Assembly: GCF_014636275.1 (NCBI RefSeq)
Contig: NZ_BMEB01000002.1
Location: 868,001-932,000 of the forward strand
DNA from: Cellulomonas carbonis
GTDB taxonomy: Bacteria > Actinomycetota > Actinomycetes > Actinomycetales > Cellulomonadaceae
Length of the DNA: 64,000 bases
Direction: 5' to 3'
Part shown: positions 46,298-53,910 of the stretch, in pieces
How the letters are laid out: every line of letters starts with the position of its first letter
Numbering within the stretch: position 1 is the first letter of the stretch
Translations under genes and position numbers: made by a program
Notes under the pieces: model-generated
The model's database searches: none
What the model saw: the letters and a program-made list of their open reading frames with translations, nothing else
What the model was told of the DNA's origin: nothing

Positions 46298-47089
46298 TCA
46301 GAAACCCCCTGACATGGCCATCATCATCATGAGCATGGACATGTCGGGGCCGCTCGAGCCGCCCCCCGACCCGCTCGACTGCTGCGGCATCATCATGAAC
46401 ATCAGCGGCAGCATCAAGCTCGAGCTGTCGTCGTCGGACCCGGCGCCCGTGGGCGTGGTCGTCGCGGAGCCCGCGGCGGCCGACGTGTGGGTGTGGGCGT
46501 CGAACCGCTCCTGCTGCCTGGACTGCAGCATCATGCTCATGACCATGCTCATGGTCTGCGCCTGCTGCTGGTCGGCGCGCAGCCGGCGCAGCTGGGCCGC
46601 GGTCTCCATGCGCAGCTTGCGCGTCGCGACCTGCTGCTCGGTGCGGTTCCTCGCGATCGCCGCCTGCGTCTCGCCGACGACGGTCCCGACGCGTGCCCCG
46701 AGCGTCTGCAGGTCCTTCTGCAGCGTGTTGATGCGCGCCGAGTCCGCGTTGACGGCCGCCTGGAGGCGACCGACCGCGGCGTTGAACTCGTCCTTGTGCA
46801 CCACGGGCGTCTGGAGCTGCACCGACGCCTGACCGCGCGGCGTCTGCACGGTTGCGGTGTTGACGCCGCGCGCGGGCGCGACGTTGACGCGCGGTGCGGC
46901 GGGACGGGCAGGCGGCTTGAGCGCGTTGCCCACCGCCTTGATGCCGGCCCCGATGGGGTCGAGGAAGCCGAGCTGGGGCACGAGCGCGCCGAGGCCGGGG
47001 ATGAACTCCGCGCCCTCGTCCCAGTCGGGAAGGTTCTCGGACTCGTCGAAGAGCTCCGACTCGTCCATCAGGTCGTCCAACGTCGTCAT
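46298..47089 (-). CDS. Coiled-coil protein with acidic head and Met-rich tail
   Basis: 263 residues from ATG 47089, after GAGGAGAC. Residues 1-28 are acidic, followed by EFIPGLGALVPQLG (28-41), a motif shared with the M15 protein of the operon, then a Pro-rich link. Residues about 95-190 are a heptad-like coiled coil (VGRLQAAVNADSARINTLQK). The C-terminus has clustered Met (MLPLMFMMMPQ, MSMLMMMMAMSGGF), which could form a hydrophobic sticky surface or insert in a membrane. Family unknown; a structural or assembly part is likely. Confidence 0.68.
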   Translation of the reverse strand: MTTLDDLMDESELFDESENLPDWDEGAEFIPGLGALVPQLGFLDPIGAGIKAVGNALKPPARPAAPRVNVAPARGVNTATVQTPRGQASVQLQTPVVHKDEFNAAVGRLQAAVNADSARINTLQKDLQTLGARVGTVVGETQAAIARNRTEQQVATRKLRMETAAQLRRLRADQQQAQTMSMVMSMMLQSRQQERFDAHTHTSAAAGSATTTPTGAGSDDDSSSLMLPLMFMMMPQQSSGSGGGSSGPDMSMLMMMMAMSGGF

Positions 47090-47099
47090 GTCCGTCTCC

Positions 47100-47645
47100 T
47101 CAGGTGGGGCTGATCGGTGCGGCCGGTGCCGTGGGCGCGCTCCGTGCGCGCGACGCGTCGTCGGTCGGTGGGCGCGCCGCGTCCGAGGCGGCGAGCGCAG
47201 GAGCGAGCCAGTCGAGCAGGCCCGGGTCGGTCGGGAAGTGGCCGGGTGAGCCGCGGCCGCCGCACGTCCCGCAGGTCGCGTCCGTGCCCCAGCACTGCGG
47301 GCAGCAGCCGAGGCGGTCGGCGAGCTGCCGCAGCAGCCGGAGCGCCGCGTCACGCTGCGTGCGCACGACGGCGAGGCGCTGCGACACGCGCGCCAGGTCC
47401 GCCTCGAGGCGCGCGCTGCGCGCGGCGTCCTGGTCGGGAGCGACCGTCGCGCCGGACGCGCCGAGGTACGCGGCGTCCGTCGTCCCGGCGTGCGGGTCGT
47501 CGAACGGGTCGGGCTGCGGCGGGGCGGCCGCGCGCTCGGCGAGGAGCGTCGCGTAGTCGCGGCGGCGCAGCGCGTCGAGCTGGCTCTCGGTGAACCCCGC
47601 GCGCTGCGCGGCGAGCCGGAGCAGGAGCTCGGTGTCGGTCGTCAT
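47100..47645 (-). CDS. Coiled-coil protein with zinc-knuckle-like cysteines
   Basis: 181 residues from ATG 47645, overlapping the previous stop (ATGA). A coiled coil (LEADLARVSQRLAVVRTQRD) is followed by CPQCWGTDATCGTCGGRGSP, with Cys pairs in CxxC spacing like a DnaJ zinc knuckle. The C-terminus is Ala/Pro-rich. I do not recognise the family. It could be an adaptor or chaperone for the operon proteins. Confidence 0.68.
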   Translation of the reverse strand: MTTDTELLLRLAAQRAGFTESQLDALRRRDYATLLAERAAAPPQPDPFDDPHAGTTDAAYLGASGATVAPDQDAARSARLEADLARVSQRLAVVRTQRDAALRLLRQLADRLGCCPQCWGTDATCGTCGGRGSPGHFPTDPGLLDWLAPALAASDAARPPTDDASRARSAPTAPAAPISPT

Positions 47646-49186
47646 CAGAAGATCCCCTCGTCGAGCCAGCGGTGCACGACCTCGGCACCGACCTCGAAGT
47701 GGATGGCGTCCTCCGGTCTGGTGCCGGCGCCCCAGAAGATGCCGAACGGGGCGAGGACGTCGTGCAGCGTGACGAGGCCTCGCTGGACCTGGTCGTCGCC
47801 GCGGATGTCGACGGTCCCGTCGAGGGTCACGTCGAGCGCGAGACCGAGCGCGTGGTTGCTCAGGACCTCGGGACGTCCGCGCACGTGGCGCACGCAGAGC
47901 ATCCCGGTGGACCCGACGCGGGCGTGCAGCTCGGGGTCGACCTCCGCGAGCGCGGTGAACGCCCGGCCGAAGAGCTCGACCGCGAGGCGGTGCCCGCGCG
48001 CGCGTGCCGTCCCGACCTGCCCCGTCACCATCCGGCTCTCCCACCACGGTGACGCGAGGGCACGGCACTCGTCGCTGACGAGGTCACGCGGCGGCCCGAA
48101 GCGGCTGACGAGGAGGCTCGTCGGGCACGGGCTCACGCCCACGTTGAGCGCCGACCGGTCGGGCAGGGGCACGAGGTCGGTCGCGCCGGCTGTGGGGGCA
48201 GGGCGCAGGACGCGTGGGCCGGTCGTCGGGTCCGTCGTCAGGTCGGTCGCCGGGGGCTGCGGGGGACCGCGTCCGGTCGCGGGGCCGTCGGACGCCTCGG
48301 CGTCCTCGGCACCCTCCGACGGCGACCGCTCCGCGGTGTGCTCGCTGGTGTGCTCGGCGGCGCGCTCCGTCATGCGCGCGCCCGTGCGCTCGCCCGCACG
48401 CTCGCTCGTGCGCTCGGTCCGTCCGGCTGCCTGCTCGCCGACGTGGCTGCGCACGTGCTCGTGGTGACCGACGCCCTCCGCGGACTCGCGTGCCGTCGCC
48501 GCCTGGACGACCTGCACGACCTGCGGGAGCAGCTCGGTGAGCCGGCGCAGCAGGTCGGCGGTGGCGTCGCCGCCGGTGGGCGCGGGCGTCGGCGTGGGCC
48601 GCGACGGCACGACGATCCGCACGGGCGTCGGCGCAGGCCGGGGGGCGGGCGCGGGCCGAGGTGCGGGCGCGGGCGCGGGGCGCGGCGCGGGGGCCGGCAC
48701 CGGGCGCGGGGCCGCGGCGGGCGGTGGCGCCGGTCGGGGTGCGGGTCGCGGCTTCGTCAGCTGCTGGACCGCGCTGATGATGGCGGGTGCGGCGCTGATG
48801 ACGGCGGGGATGATCGCCGCGAGCGCGGGCAGGAACTCGCTCTCGTCGTCGCCGAACGGGTCGTCGCCGACGGACTCACCCGTCCAGCCGGCCCCACCGC
48901 CGTCCCCGACGTCGTCGTCCGCGACGGGCTCACCCGCGAGCCACGCGCCGGCGTCGCCGTCGTGCGCGCCGTACCCCTCGCCGTACCCCTCACCGACCGT
49001 GCGCGACGGCTCGTCCGTGGGGCCGCCGACCCAGCCGGGTTCGGTCGTCCACGCGGGGGCGTCGGGGGTGAGCGACTCGTCGGCCTCGTCCTCGCCCCAC
49101 TCGGCGGGCTCGTCGTCGCCCCACCCCGCCGACTCGTCACCACCCCAGGTCGCGAGCGGGACGCCGTCGAGCGCACCGGTGTCCAT
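47645..49186 (-). CDS. Large acidic-Pro-rich protein with C-terminal M15-type peptidase domain
   Basis: 513 residues from ATG 49186, after CGAGGAGGG; first gene of the operon. Residues 1-115 are acidic and Trp/Gly-rich; ESEFLPALAAIIPAV follows (115-129), then a long Pro/Ala/Arg linker (143-195) and charged Glu/Arg segments. The last 150 residues hold LSNHALGLALDV (zinc ligands His445 and Asp452) and DAIHFEV (His496), matching VanY-like D-Ala-D-Ala carboxypeptidases (M15). Such domains trim or cut peptidoglycan peptides. No signal peptide is present. It is overlapped by the next gene (ATGA). Confidence 0.78.
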   Translation of the reverse strand: MDTGALDGVPLATWGGDESAGWGDDEPAEWGEDEADESLTPDAPAWTTEPGWVGGPTDEPSRTVGEGYGEGYGAHDGDAGAWLAGEPVADDDVGDGGGAGWTGESVGDDPFGDDESEFLPALAAIIPAVISAAPAIISAVQQLTKPRPAPRPAPPPAAAPRPVPAPAPRPAPAPAPRPAPAPRPAPTPVRIVVPSRPTPTPAPTGGDATADLLRRLTELLPQVVQVVQAATARESAEGVGHHEHVRSHVGEQAAGRTERTSERAGERTGARMTERAAEHTSEHTAERSPSEGAEDAEASDGPATGRGPPQPPATDLTTDPTTGPRVLRPAPTAGATDLVPLPDRSALNVGVSPCPTSLLVSRFGPPRDLVSDECRALASPWWESRMVTGQVGTARARGHRLAVELFGRAFTALAEVDPELHARVGSTGMLCVRHVRGRPEVLSNHALGLALDVTLDGTVDIRGDDQVQRGLVTLHDVLAPFGIFWGAGTRPEDAIHFEVGAEVVHRWLDEGIF

Positions 49187-49703
49187 GTGACCCTCCTCGT
49201 CGAGAGCACGGGCTGCACGTGCCGTGGCCGCGACCGTAGGCGCTGCACCGTGGTCGCCGCGTCGCGCACGCGTGCGTCGTCGTGCGGGGCTTCGTGGTGA
49301 CCGCGTCGCCGTGCGCGAGCGGTGGCGTGGTCGTGCGGCGCAGGTGCGCGTGGTCCGCGCGTGCGTCGCACGGCCAGCGTGTGTCGCGCGGGCGCGGTGC
49401 GCGTGTCGGTCGTGTGCGCGCACGTCGTCGTGCCGGCGTCAACGTCCCGTCGTCGTCGGTCGTGCGCCGTGCGTGTCCGTGCACGACGCGCCGCACGGGA
49501 CGTGCGTGACGATGTCGTGCCGCGGCGCACGTCGTCACGACGTCGTCGCGTGCGGTGCGGCGGTGCGTCGCCGTCGTTCGCGGTCGCGCGCGGGTTCGCG
49601 TCCTCCCGCACGTCTTGTCCCGGTCGTCGCCGGGGGTGAACACTGGACGAGCGACGGTGCCGGGGCTCGACGTGGTGCGTCGCACCCGACGGGGGAGGGT
49701 TCC
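49187..49703. other. GT/CG-alternating intergenic region before BTAD regulator
   Basis: No credible gene lies in these 517 bases. The stretch about 49200-49620 is built of words such as GTGCG, CGTCGT and GCGTGC, with alternating purine and pyrimidine over long runs. Frames across it give Arg/His/Thr-rich nonsense. It must hold the divergent promoters of the operon and the BTAD regulator; I could not place them. Confidence 0.55.
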
Positions 49704-50495
49704 GTGCTCATGTCGACGACGCCGGCCGCACCGCTCCGTGATCCCCCTGCCGTGCGGCTGCTCGGGGGCTTCCAGCTGTGGCACGGCGCGCGCGACGTCG
49801 TCCTCCCGCCCGCCGCGCAGCGGCTCGTCGCGCGCGTCGCGCTGCTGCGGCGCCACGCGCGTGCGGTGCTCGCGGGCGAGCTGTGGCCCGACGTCGGCGA
49901 GACGCGTGCGCACGCCAACCTGCGCACGTGCCTGTGGCAGGTCCGTCGTGCCTGCCCGGGTCTGCTCGTGCAGGGCGGCGACGTGCTCACGATCGGCGCC
50001 GACGTCGACGTCGACGTGCACCGCGCGCAGGCGCTCGCGCTCGACGTCCTGCGCGACGCGGGTGCCGTGCCGACCGACGCGCTGCTGACGAACCTGCACG
50101 CGCTCGAGCTGCTGCCCGGCTGGTACGAGGACTGGGTGCTCGCCGAGCGCGAGCGGGACCGTCAGCTCCGGCTGCACGCGCTCGAGCTCTCGGCGCACGA
50201 GCTCGTGCGGCGCGGGCTGCCCGGCGCCGCGATGCTCGCGGCGCTCGCCGCGGTGCAGCTCGAACCGCTGCGTGAGAGCGCCCAGCGCGCCGTCATCGAG
50301 GTGCACCTGAGCGAGGGGAACGTCGCCGAGGCGCTCGACCGGTACCGCTCCTACCGGACCACGATCCTCGCCGAGGTCGGCCTCGAGCCGACCCTGTCGC
50401 TCCAGCAGATGCTCGGCGTGGCCGCACCCGGGCTCGTCCGGCCCCGACCGCTCGAGCGGCCGCTCGCCCCGCCGAACGGCCACCGCGCACGCTGA
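49704..50495 (+). CDS. BTAD/SARP-type transcriptional regulator
   Basis: 263 residues from GTG 49704 behind GGGGGAGGG; ATG 49710 is an alternative. An N-terminal winged helix opens VRLLGGFQLWHGARDVVLPP with LWPDVGETRAHANLRTCLWQVRR, and the C-terminal bacterial transcriptional activator domain of TPR-like helices (from about residue 100) ends near AEVGLEPTLSLQQML. It lacks the AAA and large effector domains of bigger SARPs. Divergent placement suggests it activates the six-gene operon to its left. Confidence 0.85.
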   Translation: MLMSTTPAAPLRDPPAVRLLGGFQLWHGARDVVLPPAAQRLVARVALLRRHARAVLAGELWPDVGETRAHANLRTCLWQVRRACPGLLVQGGDVLTIGADVDVDVHRAQALALDVLRDAGAVPTDALLTNLHALELLPGWYEDWVLAERERDRQLRLHALELSAHELVRRGLPGAAMLAALAAVQLEPLRESAQRAVIEVHLSEGNVAEALDRYRSYRTTILAEVGLEPTLSLQQMLGVAAPGLVRPRPLERPLAPPNGHRAR

Positions 50496-50648
50496 CGAGC
50501 GGACCGAGCCGCGGCCCGCTGGGCCAACCCCGCCCGGCCCGGGCAGCACGGCTCCGGGCCGACGCCCCCGATGAGTCCTGCGCCCGGCGGAGGTCGGTAG
50601 AGGAGGGCGTGCGCCGACGGCGCACGGCGACGCGAGGGCGGAGGGCGC

Positions 50649-51626
50649 ATGGCACACGCGGCGGTCGAGGCGGAGGGCCTCGTACGGCACTACGGCGCGA
50701 CGCGGGCGGTCGACGGCATCGACCTCACCGTGCCCGCCGCGGCGGTCTACGGGGTGCTCGGTCCCAACGGGGCGGGCAAGACGACGTTCCTGCGCATGCT
50801 CGCGACCCTGGTCACCCCGACGGCGGGTCGCGCACGGGTCTTCGGGCACGACGTCGTCGAGGACGCGGCGACCGTTCGCGGCATGGTGAGCATGACGGGT
50901 CAGTTCGCGTCGGTCGACGAGGACCTCACGGGCCGCGAGAACCTCGTGCTGCTCAGCCGGCTGTGGGGGTTCACGCGGCCGGCCGCACGCGCGCGGGCGG
51001 ACGAGCTGCTCGCCGCGTTCGGGCTCGCCGACGCGGCCGACCGGCAGGTGAAGAAGTTCTCGGGCGGCATGCGGCGGCGGATCGACATCGCCGCGAGCAT
51101 CATCGTCACGCCCGACCTCATCTTCCTCGACGAGCCCACCACGGGGCTCGACCCCCGCAGCCGCAACCAGGTGTGGGACATCGTGCGCGAGCTCGTCGCC
51201 GCGGGGACGACGGTGCTGCTCACGACGCAGTACCTCGACGAGGCGGACCAGCTCGCGGAGCGCATCGCCGTGATCGACCGGGGCAAGGTCATCGCCGAGG
51301 GCACGAGCGGACAGCTCAAGGCCTCCGTCGGCAGCGGTGCGCTGCACGTGCGGCTCGCGGTGCCCACCGAGCGGCTCCGGGCTCAGGAGCTGCTGCGTCG
51401 CGTGCTGGACGCCCCCGTGCACCTCGAGCCCGACCCCGCGGCGCTGAGCGCGGTCGTCACCGACGCCGACGCGGTGGGGCGTGCGCTCGCGGAGCTCGCG
51501 CGCGAGCGGATCGAGGTCGTCACGTTCGCGCTCGGCCAGCCGAGCCTCGACGAGGTGTTCCTGGCGCTCACGGGGCGCCCGGCGGAAGGGGATCCGGACG
51601 TGACCCAGGAAGCGGGTGCAGCATGA
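50649..51626 (+). CDS. ABC exporter ATPase, DrrA type
   Basis: 325 residues from ATG 50649, after GGAGGGCGC. Motifs: GPNGAGKTT (Walker A, near residue 40), [16 protein letters not shown] (signature), [16 protein letters not shown] (Walker B) and a C-terminal extension with [14 protein letters not shown], characteristic of the DrrA/daunorubicin-resistance family. It powers export of a hydrophobic compound, antibiotic or lipid with the coupled permease. Stop overlaps the next start (ATGA). Confidence 0.92.
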   Translation: MAHAAVEAEGLVRHYGATRAVDGIDLTVPAAAVYGVLGPNGAGKTTFLRMLATLVTPTAGRARVFGHDVVEDAATVRGMVSMTGQFASVDEDLTGRENLVLLSRLWGFTRPAARARADELLAAFGLADAADRQVKKFSGGMRRRIDIAASIIVTPDLIFLDEPTTGLDPRSRNQVWDIVRELVAAGTTVLLTTQYLDEADQLAERIAVIDRGKVIAEGTSGQLKASVGSGALHVRLAVPTERLRAQELLRRVLDAPVHLEPDPAALSAVVTDADAVGRALAELARERIEVVTFALGQPSLDEVFLALTGRPAEGDPDVTQEAGAA

Positions 51627-52453
51627 CCACCACCGACACGCACCTCGACCCGGGCGCCGTCCGCAGCGTCCTCTCGGGCGAGCGGCCGCCCCGTCCCGGG
51701 CCCGTCTCGACGTCGGGCACGTTCTGGTGGCGCGCGATGCTCAAGATCAAGCACGTGCCCGAGCAGCTGTTCGACGTGACGGCGTTCCCCGTGATCTTCC
51801 TGCTCATGTTCACGTACCTGTTCGGCGGGGCGCTCGCCGGGTCGACCGGGGCGTACCTGCAGCAGGTCCTGCCGGGGATCCTCGTCATGACCGTCACGTG
51901 GATCACGCTCTACACGGGCCTCAACCTCAACCGCGACATCCACCGCGGGATCGACGACCGGTTCCGCTCGCTGCCGATCTGGCGTCCCGCGACCATCGTC
52001 GGGCCGCTGCTCGCCGACGCCGTGCGCTACACGCTCGCGTCGCTCGTGATCCTCGGGCTCGGCCTCGCGCTGGGCTTCCGGCCGGGGGCGGGCGTCGTCG
52101 GTGTGGTGCAGGCGCTCGCGCTGCTGCTCGTGTTCTCGTTCGCGCTGTCGTGGATCTGGACGCTGCTGGGGCTCGTGGTGCGCTCCGACAACGCGCTGCT
52201 GGGGATCGGCAACATGGTCATGTTCCCGGTGACCTTCGTGAGCAACGTCTTCGTCGCGCCCGAGACGCTGCCGGGGTGGCTCGAGGGGTTCGTCCAGGTC
52301 AACCCCGTGACGACCCTCGTCTCCGCGATGCGGGGGCTCATCCACGGCGGGACCGACGTCGGCGGCGACGTCCTCGCGGTGCTGCTCATCAGCGCGGGCC
52401 TGGTCGCGGTGTTCGGGCCGCTGACGATGCTCGCCTACCGCCGGCGCAGCTGA
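51623..52453 (+). CDS. ABC-2 type permease, DrrB type
   Basis: 276 residues from ATG 51623. Six hydrophobic segments, the [20 protein letters not shown] start, and the conserved [10 protein letters not shown] and [13 protein letters not shown] signatures are those of DrrB-type exporter permeases. It forms the membrane half of the adjacent exporter. The substrate is not known; there is no antibiotic gene cluster at this end of the window. Confidence 0.9.
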   Translation: MTTTDTHLDPGAVRSVLSGERPPRPGPVSTSGTFWWRAMLKIKHVPEQLFDVTAFPVIFLLMFTYLFGGALAGSTGAYLQQVLPGILVMTVTWITLYTGLNLNRDIHRGIDDRFRSLPIWRPATIVGPLLADAVRYTLASLVILGLGLALGFRPGAGVVGVVQALALLLVFSFALSWIWTLLGLVVRSDNALLGIGNMVMFPVTFVSNVFVAPETLPGWLEGFVQVNPVTTLVSAMRGLIHGGTDVGGDVLAVLLISAGLVAVFGPLTMLAYRRRS

Positions 52454-52515
52454 GGGACGGCCGGGGCGGCGGGGGCGTCACGCCGGGAGGTCTGCTCGGC
52501 GCCGGACGGCCCGGC

Positions 52516-52875
52516 TCACTCCGTCCCGAGGAGGTCTCCCGCGCCGCACTCGTGCGCGAGCCAGGTGAGCACGTCGCTCGCGCCGACGACGACGAGGCCG
52601 CCACCCGCGGCCTCGGCGGCCCGTCGGGCGTGCAGGAGAGCCTGGACCGCCGTGTGGTCGACGAAGGTCAGCCCGCTCGCGTCGACGACGACGTCGCGCG
52701 CCTCGACCGCGTGCCGGACGAGGTCCGAGAGGAGCGTGGGGCCGGACTCCGCGTCGAGCTCGCCCGTGAGGTGCAGGACGCCCGTGACCGGGTCGACCGC
52801 CATGCCGACGCCGGGGGCGGCGGGTGGCTCGTCCTCGCCGCGGGAGGGCGAAGGAGGGTGCTGGGAGATCGACAT
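52516..52875 (-). CDS. STAS-domain anti-sigma factor antagonist-like protein
   Basis: 119 residues from ATG 52875. The STAS fold is seen in VLHLTGELDAESGPTLLSDL and VVVDASGLTFVDHTAVQALL. In SpoIIAA/RsbV the phosphorylated residue is Ser in a D-S-S-G motif; here the motif is D-H-T-A, so His and Thr occupy the two positions. It may still bind an anti-sigma factor or act as a sensor. It is divergent from the GAF-ANTAR gene. Confidence 0.85.
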   Translation of the reverse strand: MSISQHPPSPSRGEDEPPAAPGVGMAVDPVTGVLHLTGELDAESGPTLLSDLVRHAVEARDVVVDASGLTFVDHTAVQALLHARRAAEAAGGGLVVVGASDVLTWLAHECGAGDLLGTE

Positions 52876-52948
52876 GCGGTGGGGACCTCTCGTGGACTGA
52901 CGCGGCGACGGGTCGCCGATCCGAGGGCTGTGTCCCCAACCCGCGATC

Positions 52949-52954
52949 ACGGTA
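52949..52954 (-). promoter_or_regulatory. -10 box of the STAS gene
   Basis: TACCGT on the minus strand lies about 70 bases before the STAS start in the divergent gap. Confidence 0.35.
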
Positions 52955-52972
52955 CCCCACGGGAGGCGCGGG

Positions 52973-52978
52973 TAGCCT
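52973..52978 (+). promoter_or_regulatory. -10 box of the GAF-ANTAR gene
   Basis: TAGCCT lies 46 bases before ATG 53025, back to back with the STAS promoter. Confidence 0.4.
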
Positions 52979-53024
52979 GACCGCCGGGGGTCGACGTGTT
53001 CCGCTCGGACGACAGGGAGCTGCC

Positions 53025-53759
53025 ATGACCACCACCGAGGGATTCGACGCGGCCCTCCTGGACCTGGTGCTCGCGACGGCCGAGGCCGAGGAGCACCTCG
53101 ACGGGGTCGCGCGGCTCGCCCAGGACCTCAGCCCGGTGCTCGCCGCGTGCGGCGTGATGGCGCGCATGCGCGGCGCGGAGATCACGGTCGCGTCGAGCAA
53201 CGAGGTCGCCTACGCGCTCGACGAGCTGCAGTTCGGCCTCGACCGGGGACCGTGCCTGCAGGCCATGCGCGGCGGCGACGTCGTGTACGCGGAGGACATG
53301 TCGGTCGAGTCGCGGTGGACCCCGTACCCGGCCCTCGCCGTCGAACGAGGCGTGCTGAGCAGCCTGTCGCTTCCGCTCGTCGCGCGCGGCCGCACCGTCG
53401 GCGCGCTCAACTCCTACGCGCGCGAGCCCCACGCGTTCGACGGGGACCTCGCCGACCAGCTGCGCGCGTTCGCCGACCGGGCGCAGGTCGTGCTGGCCGT
53501 CGCGATGCGCAGCGCCGAGCAGACGGCGCTCGTGGACCAGCTGCACACCGCGATGCAGTCGCGCAGCACGATCGACCAGGCGCTCGGGATCATCATGGGC
53601 CGCGAGCGGTGCACGTCGGCCGAGGCGTTCGCGCTGCTCAGGACGGCGAGTCAGCGTCAGAACCGCAAGCTCGCCGACGTCGCGGCCGAGCTCGTCACGA
53701 CCACGACGGGGCAACCGCCCACGTCTGGGCACTTCGACACCGGGACCGCGTCGGTCTGA
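53025..53759 (+). CDS. GAF-ANTAR transcription antiterminator
   Basis: 244 residues from ATG 53025, after AGGGAGC. A GAF sensor domain (residues 15-160; FGLDRGPCLQAMRGGDVVYAEDM) is followed by an ANTAR RNA-binding helix bundle (170-225; ALVDQLHTAMQSRSTIDQAL, IIMGRERCTSAEAFALLR). ANTAR proteins bind dual hairpins in mRNA leaders and prevent termination when the sensor is triggered. The ligand and RNA targets are unknown. Confidence 0.93.
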   Translation: MTTTEGFDAALLDLVLATAEAEEHLDGVARLAQDLSPVLAACGVMARMRGAEITVASSNEVAYALDELQFGLDRGPCLQAMRGGDVVYAEDMSVESRWTPYPALAVERGVLSSLSLPLVARGRTVGALNSYAREPHAFDGDLADQLRAFADRAQVVLAVAMRSAEQTALVDQLHTAMQSRSTIDQALGIIMGRERCTSAEAFALLRTASQRQNRKLADVAAELVTTTTGQPPTSGHFDTGTASV

Positions 53760-53760
53760 T

Positions 53761-53802
53761 CCGGACATGGCACGCGCGGGGCCGGACATGACACGCGCGG
53801 CG
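53761..53802. repeat. Two tandem 21-bp repeats after GAF-ANTAR gene
   Basis: Units beginning CCGGACATG at 53761 and 53782 share 19 of 21 bases, directly after the stop codon and before the hairpin. Function not known. Confidence 0.6.
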
Positions 53803-53827
53803 CTGGGGGATGACCCCGGCGCCGCGC
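53795..53827. terminator. Hairpin between GAF-ANTAR and galU
   Basis: GCGCGGCGC (from 53795) and GCGCCGCGC (to 53827) form a stem with a G/C-rich inner part, placed between two convergent genes. Probably bidirectional. Confidence 0.55.
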
Positions 53828-53910
53828 GGTACTGCACAGACTAGGAACGACTCGACGGATCGCCACCGGAGCCGGGAGGGGGCACCGGCCGCGACGTGCC
53901 TGCCGGTCCG

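Noticed and set aside
42565..49186. Contractile injection system or phage tail cluster
   Set aside because: No sheath, tube, baseplate, spike or ATPase genes are visible in the operon or its neighbours; only peptidase and coiled-coil proteins.
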